64,000 bases of DNA. Source: Lottia gigantea (taxonomy: Eukaryota; Mollusca; Gastropoda; Lottiidae). Positions within the stretch are counted from its first letter, which is position 1, and the number at the start of each line of letters is the position of its first letter. The notes under the pieces were generated by a model. The model did no database searches. It had not been told where the DNA came from and saw only the letters and a list, made by a program, of their open reading frames with translations. Positions 27,794 to 40,190 of the stretch are shown here, in pieces. Both the position numbers and the translations under genes were made by a program. The DNA is taken from assembly GCF_000327385.1 (NCBI RefSeq), contig NW_008711014.1, positions 680,458 through 744,457 of the forward strand, read 5' to 3'.

Positions 27794-30536
27794 TTCCTGT
27801 CAGCTTTAATCGGCGACTTAACGTAGCCAGTAGATGTCATTATAAAAGTTTGTACGTTTCACATTAGAGCTAATAACATCAACAAGAATCAATGGATTTA
27901 TGAGAGTAGACTAAGCTAATCTAGGTCTCAATCCAGACAAGCGATAGACTGTAATATCAAAACAATTGGACTCGTTATTTTATTTTCTTAATCAACAATA
28001 AAAGTCATTACAATCTAATAATGATGTTATGAAAAATTAATGAACGTATGATGGTCTTTGCCAATATTTCCCTCGCTGCACACGGCATTGCGTTAGGCCC
28101 ATCCCTTCAGATTGAACTAAAAACGTAGGTCCATAAGGCATAAGATATTATGGTATACCACTTATAACTTATTTTACAAATGCTTTTGTCTGTATTGTAT
28201 TAACACTATAAACTATTTCTCGTAGGTCAATAGTAGGCTACCTCGGCTATCGCGTAATAAAAGTAACTCAAATATTCTCAACATTGGTTGATCAAATAGT
28301 AAATTTATATAGAAATTCGCATATAACAACCACGTGTCTCCTACTTAAGAGAAATTCTGGGAAATGGGATAATGAAAGCTCTTTCAAGCGACCTTTGTGA
28401 GAAGTTGGATTGTGCACGCTTCTCAATAAGAAAGTGTTTCATAAAGATCTGAAACATTCTTTTAGACTTCTTAAATCAGTTAATTTCATTTACAATTGAT
28501 GGTGTAAACTTATAAATTTTGTAGATGATTACCGTTAAAAGAGACACCTACTTTGGCGCTAAAAATCGAGTATCGCAGTTGTGGAATCAATTTCCGGTGG
28601 AACTCTCTAACAAAGGAGGTAAAATACTTGTGTAATCTAATGATAATAAGGGGGATAATTACTGCACCAAGTTTTTGATATTTCAATATTTAACTTGATT
28701 CCTGATCAATAATCTAAAACACGTGTTATTTTCATTTTTTAAATATTTTTGTTTTAATTCTTAACAAATCTTAACGAGACATCTAATATATTATTACAAC
28801 TAATTATATTCAGGTGGTAATTTCTTGCCATTCGAATCAGAGGTACAGAGAGGTCAGTGGCTGCCACACATTCTCAGAATCAGGTTAAATTTTGCCATTA
28901 ATTTGTAAAAACGAGGTGGTTTGGTAAGTTTTGACCGAGTTTTGATCTATGAATAGTAAGAGAAAGAATGGCCTTCCCTTTGATTTTTCATCCCGGGTTG
29001 CCCAAGTAATGTAGATAATAACATATCTCTGATAGCTAATTTTGACTCCTTCCAAATATATTTATCTAAGATGGGTTTCTGAAGTTTTGATCCAGGCATA
29101 GTTTGAGATTGTAGACCCACTCTTGGATTTTTCATTCCGATTAGCCTTAACAATGTAGATAATATTTTGAGAAGTGTGTCAAATGGGACGTATTTATGTC
29201 ACAATTTGATGGATATATTTCGAAGATTTTAAAAGTGCAGAGTAGATGAGATCTCGATTTTTCTGTCGCTGTTTACTGACCAGTGATGTTTTTGGAACCG
29301 AAAATCCTTCCCAACCTCTCTTTAGTTGTCTTGGACTCTAGGTAATGCCGCTCTCAAATTCTGTGTTATAATACTTAAGCGTAATCACATTATGAAAATC
29401 TATTTATGAGGCCATATATTTGCTTATCTCAAACTGCAAAGTGTTTTACAAATTGAATAACGCTCCAGATTGATTTAGCGGGGATAATAGTTCTTACATT
29501 ACTCCCACTATACTGGTGTAGGGTATATAAAATGCCAGTCCGAAGCTTGATGTTTAGCTACAGCTATATTTGCGCTTATTCAAGAATTTAACCCATAAAA
29601 TTATATATCGACTGATCAAAGCATCAGAGCAGAGTTAAATCACTGTTTGACCAACATGTTCAGAAGAAGATGATTTGAAACAGATTTATTTATTATAATC
29701 TACTCGTTTAAAACGGATACATCTCTCAACACATTTTGTGCCTTAAATTTAGCTTAGCTATTTGTTTTTATTTTTGGAGGATAGTATCTTAGGCATATGT
29801 TTCTTGACGAAAAATAGCTATTTCTGTGTTCAGACAGATGGTAGATTAAGTTGATGCTTGGATAATTTGCAGACTCGACGTTTTTGGAAAAGGATATGAG
29901 TGGAGTATCGGACTAATATCAGATCAATTGGCTATTCACACAACAGATGTTAAAGTTTGTTTCGGATCATAAAATATATGATTATGTTTATTTATCTCTT
30001 GTCTTTATAGAATTCTACAATAATAACCAAATTCAATAATCAATCCGTCGTTTCCTTTTATTTCCTTCAACTTTATGTTTCCAGTCTTCAAAGTATCATA
30101 GATTTACTTCTGTCTTTTCTCAATGAAAGTCAATATTCGCCCCTTGGCATGGTATATCACCAACATTCTCCATGCAATTTATGAATTGACTATCAATAGT
30201 TCAATATTTGATTTTTACATGTAGACAAGCAAATATTCAACTTATTATGTAATACCATAGATTGTTAAACATTATAATGTATATTATAGGTTTGCTCATA
30301 ATATGTAGTTTGAACAGTTCCACCGGCATATTGTAAGCTGAAACAAAATAGTTACAAATAAATTAATATACATATTCCTTGGAAAAGGGGACATAACCAA
30401 CACACCAATCGTATGCTACAGACCGAATTTATCAACTTATGATCTTATTTTTTATTCCTTTACTTTTTGTCACCAGTTATCTCCCTTGGATTAATCCTTA
30501 AATATTAATGTAAAATGTGATATGACTGTTCCGTAT
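27794..30536. other. Intergenic DNA, no gene seen
   Basis: Nothing coding. A diverged duplication of about 150 bp spans 28975-29170 (TTTGATTTTTCATCCCG..AATGTAGATAATA, repeated as TTGGATTTTTCATTCCG..AATGTAGATAATA). Confidence 0.5.
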
Positions 30537-31625
30537 TGTATATTTAGGTCAATAGGAGATACATATATTGTATATTTAGGTCAATAGGAGATACTATATT
30601 GTATATTTAGGTCAATAGGAGATACTATATTGTAAATGTGGGTCATTAGAAGATATCGTAATGTATATTAAGGTCAATAGAAGGTACCATATTGTATATT
30701 TAGGTATTTAGAAATGAAATTAAATGAATCTTGCTTTACGTCCTACTTTTCTGCATTAGATATTTAGAAACAATTACATATTGTATATTTAGGTCAATAG
30801 AAGATACGTTATTGATTATTCAAGTCAATAGATGATACCATATTGTATATTTAGGTCTATAGCAGATACCATATTGTATATTTAGGTCAATAGAAGATAC
30901 CCTGTTGTATATTTAGGTCCATAGAAGGTACCATATTGTATATTTAGGTCAATAAAAAGATACCCTGTTGTATATTTCCTGTTGTATATTTAGTTCAATA
31001 GAAGGTACCATATTGTATATTTAGGTCAATAAAAAGATACCCTGTTGTATATTTCCTGTTGTATATTTAGGTCAATAGAAGATACCATATTGTATATTTA
31101 GGTCAATAAAAGATACCCTGTTGTATATTTCCTGTTGTATATTTAGGTCAATAGAAGGTACCATATTGTATATTTAGGGCAATAGAACATATATTATTGC
31201 ATATTTAGGTCAATAGAAGATACCATATTGTATATTTAGGTCAATAGAAGATACTCTGTTGTATATTTAGGTCAATAGAAGATACATGTGGTATATTTAG
31301 GTCAATAGAAGATACTCTATTGTATATTTAGGTCAATAGAAGATACTCTATTGCATATTTAGGTCAATAGAAGATATCATATGGTATATTAAGGTCAATA
31401 GAAGATACCACATTGTATATTTAGGTCAATAGAAGATACTCTGTTGTATATTTAGGTCAATAGAAGATACATGTGGTATATTTAGGTCAATAGAAGATAC
31501 TCTATTGTATATTTAGGTCAATAGAAGATACTCTATTGTATATTTAGGTCAATAGAAGATATCATATGGTATATTAAGGTCAATAGAAGATACCACATTG
31601 TATATTTAGATCATAAGAAGATAAC
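30537..31625 (+). repeat. 31-bp minisatellite, about 35 copies
   Basis: The monomer is TTGTATATTTAGGTCAATAG followed by AAGATACCATA or AAGATACTCTA. Variants include units with a CCTG..TTGTATATTTCCTG insertion. A block of six monomers (about 185 bp) beginning ATACTCTGTT at 31251 is repeated at 31436. A repeat A fragment interrupts the array at 30713-30768. Confidence 0.92.
30713..30768 (+). repeat. Dispersed repeat A head inside the minisatellite
   Basis: AAATGAAATTAAATGAATCT and TTTACGTCCTACTTTTCTGC match the first 50 or so bases of repeat A and interrupt the 31-bp array. Confidence 0.55.
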
Positions 31626-33435
31626 ATAATGAATATGATACAAAAATATTTTTTGGGAAATTTGAATTAAATAGAAATACATCTTCAAGAATTTTAAACC
31701 TAAATGTAAAATCAAATTTCAAAGTAATAATGTGTTCTCATGCTGAAATCTTTTATAAATGCAAATATTTTTAAATCTAACAGTACCAAGCTGAAATTCC
31801 AGTTCGTATAAAAAATAATAATCTGTAAAATTCAATTTACCAATGAATGTGCGAAGACATCAGACGTGTATATAAGAATTAAGGTGAATACCCGACCCTG
31901 TGTTTTATATTCCGAGTTATATTAAGATATTTTAGATGTATAAATTAAATGGCTACTGTGTCTTTATAATATAAAAAGGTGTGGATTTATGAGAAATTCG
32001 GAGTAAACTGAGAGAAGAAATAAAGATATAAATAACCGTAATAAGACAGGTATAGATATGTTGAGGATTATGTAGATCGTTAAAAGATAACTTGAGAAAT
32101 CTATTAGATACCTAATTGGCATTTTATCAACAGCCGTCAAAAAATTAAAGAGAAAAAGGGGTTGAAATTTCATTCATTCACACATGAAACTTCTATCTAA
32201 ATGGTTGCTACTCAAAGAAAATATTTATTTTGACTTGTGTAGATGATTTGATTGAGACAGAGGTATGGTAAAGTATTTAACGTTCGGCGCAACCTGATCG
32301 CTGTAGTTCTTACTCTCGTGCTAAGTGACTGGGGTACATTATCATTAGTTTCACAACGGGTTGTAGATGTCGACAGTGTGTCACTGCTGACACCGGCTTT
32401 TACCTCGTGGATCTATTCTTTAATGGAGTAAAAATTTATTCAGAAGTCCGTTGTGTAATAATTGTGAGACAATTTTTTTTTTTTAGTAAAAATCATGGTG
32501 TTTATATCTTTTATCTGTTGGGTCGGAAAATATTGTTGATCATTAGTTTGTGTTACTTGACATCTGTGTTTATGCTTCAAGTGTATGTGGATCAATTATT
32601 TGGTCTTTTGACTTTGAACGAACGGATTCTAATTTGTGTAGCGACATTGTCATATTATGAAGTATTTGTTTCCGCCGGTGTTAAAACGTGCAAAATTAAA
32701 ATGAGTATCGGACACAAGCCCGTGGCTAGAAAAAGATCTCTTTAGGGGTGCAGAATTTTTTTAATTGGAGGGGGCTTAATTTCGAGAATTGTGTTGGATA
32801 ATAGGTCGTTTTTAACATCTTTCAAAATTGTCTCGGGGAGGAGAAATATTTCTTAGATTTGGCCCTAATTGGACTTACAATATGGTTCTGTTTGAAATTG
32901 CCCATAATATCAATCTTAAGTTTATATTTTTGACGCCTACTTCAACAAAAGTTATAAGATAGATCCCAAATTTTAGGATATTGAATTAAATATAGAAATT
33001 AGTTTAAGGGATAAATGAAATGTTTTCTAGTCTCTCTGTGTATCTTGAGGACATTTGCAACTTCTATTTGCACCTTTCTGGGGTTTTTTCGTCCTGCTAT
33101 TCAAGATAAAACGTAGAGATCGTGATGATAAAATAGCAAATTCCACAAGGATTTTAGGGTTATGACGTCTGATCAAGTAATACAAGAACTACAAGTATCG
33201 GGGGTACCCAGAAAAATGCAAATGGAATGAATATGTGACCTGTCCTCAATACACGTGCGTTTGCTGAAAATTCACTAATCTATTAAATTTTAAGTCTTTA
33301 TTATCCCAAACAGGTGGGGAAAAGTGGGACGTCATTTCCTTTGGTTTTTGTGAAATTGGTCTAAGATAAGTTTGGAAATTGATATGGTCCAACCTTTCTC
33401 TTCAGATTGACTGGAACTAGAATGGTAATCATGGT
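31626..33435. other. Intergenic DNA upstream of the PLAC-like gene
   Basis: No supported exon. An open frame of 112 codons at 32407-32745 is Phe/Ile/Leu-rich as expected of AT-rich DNA and matches nothing I recognise. Confidence 0.5.
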
Positions 33436-33447
33436 TTAAATATATAG
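33436..33447 (+). promoter_or_regulatory. Possible TATA box of the PLAC-like gene
   Basis: TTAAATATATAG lies about 85 bp before the ATG at 33528. A start site about 30 bp downstream would leave a leader of roughly 55-60 nt. This rests only on motif and position, and AT-rich DNA gives such motifs by chance. Confidence 0.3.
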
Positions 33448-33527
33448 TAAGGCTGTACGAGGTCTTCCTGAAGAAAACAAGCACCTGCTATTTTACCTGG
33501 ATTAATCAACTGTGATAAACTATAAAT

Positions 33528-33606
33528 ATGTATCGTGGATTAGTTTGTACCCTGGTATTATGTTGTATACAACGCGGATTAACAGAAGACACCCAGAACA
33601 TAAGAG
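33528..33606 (+). CDS. PLAC-like gene exon 1 (signal peptide)
   Basis: The exon holds 26 codons plus one base. It encodes a short basic n-region, the hydrophobic core LVCTLVLCCI and a polar stretch that probably contains the cleavage site near residue 17-19. The donor is AGAG|GTAAAT. Phase 1 joins exon 2 to make a Glu codon. Confidence 0.8.
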
Positions 33607-36600
33607 GTAAATGATTGTTTGGGATTCCCTTCCTTACATTAATCTTCGCTTCTTGTAGATTTCAGCAACTTGCTGATGTATGCTTTACACGAAATATAGC
33701 AGTGGCGTGAAAACGTCGCAAAGGGATACGAAGGGTTGGCATTTCGATAGTATATTCTTTCTAGAATTAAAACATCTTTTCTGCTACTGTTTGCTTCTAT
33801 ACAGCTCACAAGAATGTAAAATCCAATTAGACATCGAGTAATTATTTTAGTTGTGTTTTTCTAATTGTATTTTTGGCTCTCGCTCTGTGGGGCTTTCAAC
33901 AGGTGTTTCAACAAATTGTTATGAATTGCCAAAGTTTTGGGTTTTATGGTGGCAATTGGGATTTTTTTGAAACAACATCAATGCAATGAATCTCTAGATT
34001 TGTCATTATTACTTTTGACAGTTAGCCAATTCCTTATCGTGTTTATTCGTGTAAATCCATTGAGATGTTGATTATGATAAGAGTATTCTCTAGGGATGTT
34101 ATAATTAAAATATAATCTTGAGTTTTATCTTTGAAATATTCGCCCACGCATATTTCTAATTCAAATGCCGAGTGAGCTAGACAGCAATGCTGAAGTGAGT
34201 TTCATCGCCAAGGAAATGAACGGTACCAGGCATGTTCAGACATTTGAGTGGAAATTATATCCCCTAGTTTTTCTATTCAAGCTAAATTCTCTGACAGGGA
34301 AAAGATTGCAGGGAAAACTTAAGAGAAATAGTTTAGGATTTATAGGGGAAGGGGGGCAATGCAATCGATCAACGAGCTCGAAGGTGGTAATAATTTTTTT
34401 CTTCTTTATAAACTTTCTGTAGGGCTTAACAAGCAACCATGTCTACCCCTCCCCCACCACCGGCCCCTCTGTAGCTTCGGTCCTGCTCGGGACAATGATT
34501 AGTGTTAAGAAAGGTCTATGTCTGTCAGACCTTAGGCAGTATGTACTACTACTAAATATTCCATTGCCCCAATAGACATTGTTTGAGAGTTAAAGAGCAA
34601 CACGGGCCAATGTCTGCCATATCTAGTACTTATATGAAATGTTGTTATAAACATTGTCTTTAAGAAAAAAATAACAAACATCTATGTCTCGCAAACCTAG
34701 GGCAATAAGTACTAGTACGAACTACTCTACTGAATAGCAAAGGTACCTTATCTACTAACAATATTGTGTAGGTATAAACAAACGATAAATAAATAACTCT
34801 GTAGTAATTAAGTTCATTAGTATAAATAGACTAAATAAACAATAGACTACCAACTGACAGATAAACTGCCATCTCTGCCAACAGAACAACATCAAAAGTA
34901 CAGACAAACTTGTATCATTGTACTGTTTACTACATTTTCCAAAGTCGCGATATAAATGAAATGAATGGAATTTAACGCCCTACTTATCTGAACCATGAGG
35001 GCTAATGAAGACGGGCAACACCATGCATCGTGCAATGAGGGAAATTTTGCCAGGACAGTGGCCTTAGCCGATTTCCAAATCTGTAAGGTGCACAGCCTGT
35101 AGTGTCTCGGTTTATTGTCCCATCCAAACGACTAGACGCCTTTTCCATGTCAGCCCCTCTTACCTGCATCACTGACATCTGGAAACCGGATTGAAAAAGT
35201 AGCGACATAAGACAAGTCTTGTAAATGAATAACTAGAGAACAATGTATCTATTTTATTCGATTTTTTTTTTTGCATTAAAACTTCTCTTAACTAACAATG
35301 GAAAGAAATGCCACCGATCAGAGCAACACTACCACGCTATAGATGAGAAATATCTGTCCTTAGTTCCCAAAAAATTACGATTATAGACTGTTGCATTTGG
35401 CTAGCAATGTCTGAAAGTTAATTAAGATTTAAGATGATAATTCCTTTTTTATGATGTAAATTCTAACAAACTTTGACAAAACTGTCAACTTGCCTAATTC
35501 TTGAAAGACAAACGAGATTTTTAACAAATTAGCATAAAATTGAAAGAACCGCACCCCAAATAGTCCAAATATATCAACACTCATTTGCATTAGAAATTCA
35601 AAATTTGATATATTTACTGTTAATTGTTTTTGATTGTTTAAAAGTGACCATACGGAAAAATTTATGTCTTAGTCTAAAAGGAAAAAAAGCTACAGTTACA
35701 AAGTTATAAGAACCGAATGAAATATTATTGTCGTTAATGAAAAACCTGATAAATGATGTCAAGTGTATACCAGACCAGACTAGTAACTAGCTATCCAACA
35801 AATGTAATTGTACAAAAAACAAACATGTGAACATATTCATGTATTCTCTTGGAAAATATTTTCTAGTGCAAGGTTGTGATTTATGATCATGTGTTCAAGG
35901 TTTTTATAGCGCTCAAGTTTGATTTATTTTTCAGAGGATGAGTCATCACAACATTCGATACAAAAACGAGAAACTGCAGTACGATATGGGGTGAGTGAAA
36001 ACTTTTGCTATCCCGTCTCTTTCCATTTCTACTGCTGTTCAGTTTGTTCTTGAACCTTGCTGGCCTTCTTGTTTGATATTTTACTCTATCAAAAACAAGC
36101 TCGTCCTGGTGATAGATTAAGCGGGTCGACATTTTGATTGCCTGATTGATTTCATCTTTTGACATTTGGATGCTTTTTGTATTGTCGTATAACGTCAGAA
36201 TCTCTGTCTAAAGAGTGATACAGGTAGCTTAGTAAAGTCAACATTAAAACCAATTTATCCAATTCATGTTTGTTCTTTATTCCAGCCTGTACCATACACA
36301 GATCATGAACGCGCCCCTCAACCCAATACAAGGCGAGATAGTGGTGCAACGGAACCAGGAGAAACAAGGGGAACATACTTCTCCTCCGAAAGTTCTCATT
36401 CTCAAGTCAGTGGACGGGTAGGCGGATCTCAGTCTGGTTCTGCCTCGGAGTATGATCGACGATCAAGAAGGATTGAAGCTGAAAGGCGAAGAAGACAGCA
36501 TCAGATAGAGTTGGATAGAAGGAACAGGGAGATAGAACGCCGTAATCAGGAAAGACGTCAATCATCTGGGTCTGGTACTTCCGGTAGTAGTGGCGGAGAG

Positions 36601-39600
36601 TCGACAGGACGAGGGCGACAACAATATTCATCTACCGGTACATATTCATCCATAATTTAAACCCAATCCAGAGTAAAAAAAAAAAAGACTCTAAGGAGGA
36701 CTTGAAGCTATTGATACAGAAGGGTCTTGATACATTACGGTAGCCATTGTTTTTGGTTTGACCCACAAATTTGAATGGGAGATCTAAATGACCTTATTCC
36801 TTATGGGTAACTAGTTCGATTTCAGGTTTCCAGCTGTACACTTATTAAGGTCTGTTTGTATTTCCAGGTCAAGGAGCTGGCGAAGGTTTCTATACCGAAA
36901 CCCGGTACTCAGGAACTAGTGGAACTAGTGGTACTAGTGGTACTAGTGGTAGGACTGGTACTAGTGGAACTAGTGGTAGGAGTGGTAGTTCGGGATCAGA
37001 CAGAAGTAGCTACCCAGTTTATGGAAGCAATGGTCAAGGATCTAGTCAAGGATCTAGTCAAGGATCTGGTCAAAGATCCGGCCAAGGAACTCGTCAAACG
37101 GTTTACCAATCCAGTGGAACATATGTACCATCAAGAGGTGGTTATGTCCCCACTGGAACACGAAGTTACATCCCTTCAGGAAGCTATGTGCCCTCTAGTG
37201 GTACAAGGGGAACCTTTACATCAAGTGGAACATATGTACCACGGAGAACATATGTTCCAAGTAGTTCGTATGTCCCCAGTGGATCAGGTACCGCGTTTGT
37301 ATCGAGGGGATCTGGCACCGCATATATACCACGGGGTTCAATAAACCCTGGCGGTTCTGGGACATCGTTTGTACCAAGGGGTTCTGTCAATCCACGCGGG
37401 GCTTATGTGCCAGGTGGAACTGGTTACGTATCGACAGGAAGTGGTTACGTTCCCAGTGGCTCTGGAAGTGGTTACGTTCCCAGTGGCTCTGGAGGTAGTT
37501 ACGTTCCCAGTGGCTCAGGAAGTAGTTATGTACCCAGTGGTTCTGGAAGTAGATACGTTCCGGCTGGCGGTTCCTATGTTCCCAGTGGTGGGTCATATGT
37601 TCCTTCTTCCTCGTTACCTAGATATACAGCTAATCCACAGTATGATTCGGTAAGATTTGGTATTAGGCATTATAATGTTATGTCACAGTTATTTTGTCCA
37701 CAAATTTTGTTAGATTCCCATCTTACTGCTCCAACATGATTTATGGCAGTTGCCCACAGAGTTTTCTACAAATAGCTGGATTTGATTGGATTAGGAAGCA
37801 AGGTTCTGCATGGAAAAAAGGGTTTGATCTAGTAACTATTTCCCCTTTTCAGATCTGTCCACAGACTGGTGTGCGATTAAGGATCAATGGATTAGACTGC
37901 ACTCAGGCTATTAATCAGTTTGGATCGTCATTGTGTTACCGTCACGAATTTACATCACGAGAATGTTGTGATAAATGTCAACCATTGAAACAACCAACTA
38001 AAGCAGGTCAGTATTTCTTTTGATTTACTTAATCTCCACAATGCGCTTTGTTTGGTTTATATATACTACGTAAATCGGATATAAATTACCAGACCACTTA
38101 CTGGATAGATTTTCGTGAAGTAATGAAAAGAGGATCACCTCGGCTATCCATCCCTGCTTCTATCTACAGTTGAGAATAACTCTCAATTTTACTCTCGAAT
38201 TCCCGTCACTCAATACTCAATTATATTGTTTTCTACAGGATGTGAATACGGCGACCATTCCTATCAATGTCGACAGTTACAGAGGTTTGATTGCTATGAT
38301 CGTCGTCACAATGAACGATGCTGTGAATCCTGTCAAAGATTCAGAACTGGTGAGTATGCCATTTGATGAACTACACCTTATTGTACTAATAAACCTTTTA
38401 TCTCTTGTGTTTTCTTAATAATAAGCATTAATGTACATATAGTTGGTCAATTATCATTCTGTGCCTGAGAACACGTTGAAACGTTGCATAAAACTTTAAC
38501 CAGTGATTGTTGTTCCATAAAGCTGGGTCTATATTATATACTCCTTATAACTTGTCTTCCAGGACACTAGAATATAGTCCACTATTTCATTCTTATCTTC
38601 CTACTCCACTAAAGGGTGATGGTTTTTGAGTCTTATTTGCAAATGGTACACGGAATGTCTATCCAAATTTTCGATGATACAGGTCGTATGCATGGAATCC
38701 AACAAAGCGTTAAATTGTTAGAATGAAACAGTCGTGAGGAGTCGTGTATGCTACCGTCTAATTGTTAACATCCACTGTAGGAAAATACAAGGTTAATACC
38801 TTTTACGGCCGTTTGATATTCCAATTTGTAGCTTTTTGTTTCAGGTGATCCTGGATGTGAATATGGCGATATGACGCCGAGATGTGAGCAAGTCAGAGAA
38901 AAACCTAGTCTATGTTATATCCCAGATAACGCCAGGTTCTGCTGTTCTACATGTGCTTCTTTAAAAGATACATCAAAACCAGGTCAGAAACTTATAGCCC
39001 GTGGTATACGAGAGCACTCGGAAGCTAACACATAGGCTGCAAGATGAGATATCTAATATGGGAATCTGAAGTTAATTCTAGTATTTGTAGATATAGTACT
39101 AGTGATGCAGTGAAAAAAACAATTCTTGTCTTCCAGACTATAAATCGAGGCCCGTTACAGGCTGAACTACGCAATAATGCTTTTGTTTGATCTAAAGATA
39201 CTCATTGTACATGATGTTGCATTGCTCATTTTATAGCTTAGTCCAAGATTTTACAGAAAAATAAGTTTGCATTAAATTTATTTCAATTTTTCAGAATGTC
39301 CATGGGGCGACCAAAATATTAATCTTTGTGAAGCCTATCACCCTGGTGGCGAAGTTCGAGTCAATTGCTATTCACCACCAATAGCTAGGTTATGTTGCCA
39401 GTCTTGTCAACGAATTAAAAGTCGTTACTCTGGGCAATATGCTGTAAGAGGTAAACCACCAGTTTGATCTATGGTTCATGCTTTTCATTTCGAACTCATC
39501 GACTGACACTGTGTCGGCTTTAGCAGAGGATCTGACAGGGAAGAACGAGATAGTTGATTAAAACAACCACAATACATTCTGTATTCCGTTTAATTAAATA

Positions 39601-39805
39601 ATTTGCAGTGATGTGTGACGAATAATTTAATATTTCTTTTTCAGGTTGTGAATATGGCGATAAACCAGTCATATTTAATACTGATCAGTTTGGTAGTTTG
39701 AACTGTACAGCATTCATTAGACAGTTCTCTGCCGAGCAGTGTACCCTTAACCAAGCAGTGGCAGAGAATTGTTGCTTCACTTGTGGGCGATATCGACAAC
39801 AGTAA
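33528..39805 (+). CDS. Secreted repeat protein with five PLAC-like six-cysteine modules (9 exons, 662 aa)
   Basis: Nine exons (33528-33606, 35935-35990, 36286-36637, 36868-37649, 37853-38006, 38239-38349, 38845-38982, 39295-39450, 39645-39805) have GT-AG borders and matching phases, and together give 1989 nt, 662 residues plus a stop. Residues 1-18 form a signal peptide (MYRGLVCTLVLCC core). Residues 100-137 are an Arg/Glu-rich helix. Residues 164-420 are low-complexity: GTS repeats, then SSQG repeats, then about 15 YVPSGSG-type repeats. From residue 425 there are five six-cysteine modules, each with a CC-x2-C end and four beginning C(E/P)(Y/W)GD. This spacing is like the PLAC domain of ADAMTS and papilin-type matrix proteins, but there is no protease or thrombospondin repeat. 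The protein is presumably extracellular (matrix, mucus, adhesive or shell-related); which one is not shown. I do not recognise a named orthologue. The start was chosen because the ATG at 33528 opens the signal peptide and a TATA-like box lies about 85 bp upstream. Confidence 0.85.
34948..35205 (+). repeat. Dispersed repeat A, long copy in intron 1
   Basis: Begins AATGGAATTTAACGCCCTAC, then GGCAACACCATGCATCGTGC, and ends CCCCTCTTACCTGCATCACT. Collinear with the minus-strand copy at 24020-24306. Confidence 0.7.
35935..35990 (+). CDS. PLAC-like gene exon 2
   Basis: The exon lies between a TTTTTCAG acceptor and a GGG|GTGAGT donor. It has two bases plus 18 codons, in phase with exons 1 and 3. It encodes a polar stretch (DESSQHSIQKRETAVRYG) with no recognised domain; KR could be a processing site. 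Intron 1 (33607-35934) is the gene's longest and carries a dispersed repeat copy. Confidence 0.75.
36286..36637 (+). CDS. PLAC-like gene exon 3 (charged helix)
   Basis: The exon has 117 codons plus one base. It encodes a Ser/Gly-rich segment followed by a run dominated by Arg and Glu (core RRSRRIEAERRRRQHQIELD), likely a long charged helix. The frame meets a stop 20 bases past the ACCG|GTACAT donor, so the splice is needed to continue it. Confidence 0.8.
36868..37649 (+). CDS. PLAC-like gene exon 4 (Gly/Ser/Tyr repeats)
   Basis: The exon has two bases plus 260 codons. It encodes GTSGTS repeats (about 36900-36990), SSQGSSQG repeats (37030-37095), then degenerate to near-perfect YVPSG, YVPSGSG and YVPSGSGS repeats up to about 37610. 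The DNA copies are most alike at 37430-37560, suggesting recent expansion. The donor is TCG|GTAAGA. Confidence 0.85.
37853..38006 (+). CDS. PLAC-like gene exon 5 (cysteine module 1)
   Basis: The exon has 51 codons plus one base, entered in phase 0. The module has six cysteines with the ending CCDKC. It starts ICPQTG rather than CEYGD, so it is the most diverged of the five. Confidence 0.8.
38239..38349 (+). CDS. PLAC-like gene exon 6 (cysteine module 2)
   Basis: This phase 1-1 exon encodes one complete module, starting GCEYGD and ending CCESC, with six cysteines in about 31 residues. The donor is ACTG|GTGAGT. Confidence 0.85.
38459..38535 (+). mobile_element. Half copy of foldback element G in intron 6
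   Basis: GTGCCTGAGAACACGTTGAA and GCATAAAACTTTAACCAGTG match the right half of the complete hairpin at 53247-53393. The left arm is absent. Confidence 0.65.
38845..38982 (+). CDS. PLAC-like gene exon 7 (cysteine module 3)
   Basis: This phase 1-1 exon encodes one module, starting GCEYGD and ending CCSTC. The acceptor is TTTTTGTTTCAG. Confidence 0.85.
39295..39450 (+). CDS. PLAC-like gene exon 8 (cysteine module 4)
   Basis: This phase 1-1 exon encodes one module, starting ECPWGD and ending CCQSC, followed by a short basic linker. Confidence 0.85.
39645..39805 (+). CDS. PLAC-like gene exon 9 (cysteine module 5, stop)
   Basis: The last exon encodes a slightly longer module (GCEYGD ... CCFTC) and ends RYRQQ before TAA at 39803-39805. 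Confidence 0.85.
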
Positions 39806-40190
39806 CGCTGTGGGTGTAATGTCGATTCCAATTGCTCAATATATAGTATATAGAGTATACAAGAAAAGTGCCTATGAAAGGATTCTAGCTTGTATATTCT
39901 TGTTCGCTTCCGTAGCAATTGGTATTTTGTATATATTACACAGATAAATAGCATCGAATTTACTAACCTTACCATTTTTTAAAACATTTGAACAAATTTA
40001 TTTAAATAGGAGTTGAAGAGGAGGCCATTTGGGACTGAATTATGATGTCATTGGGTTTAATTTGGATTTTTATTTTATCTGAATGCATTTTATCACCAAA
40101 TTGTCAGTAAGGTAGAAAAGAATGTAAGACTCACGTAAAAAATGTATCGTTATCGCTAGGGTCATGTATAGTTAACTGAAGGATAAAAAT

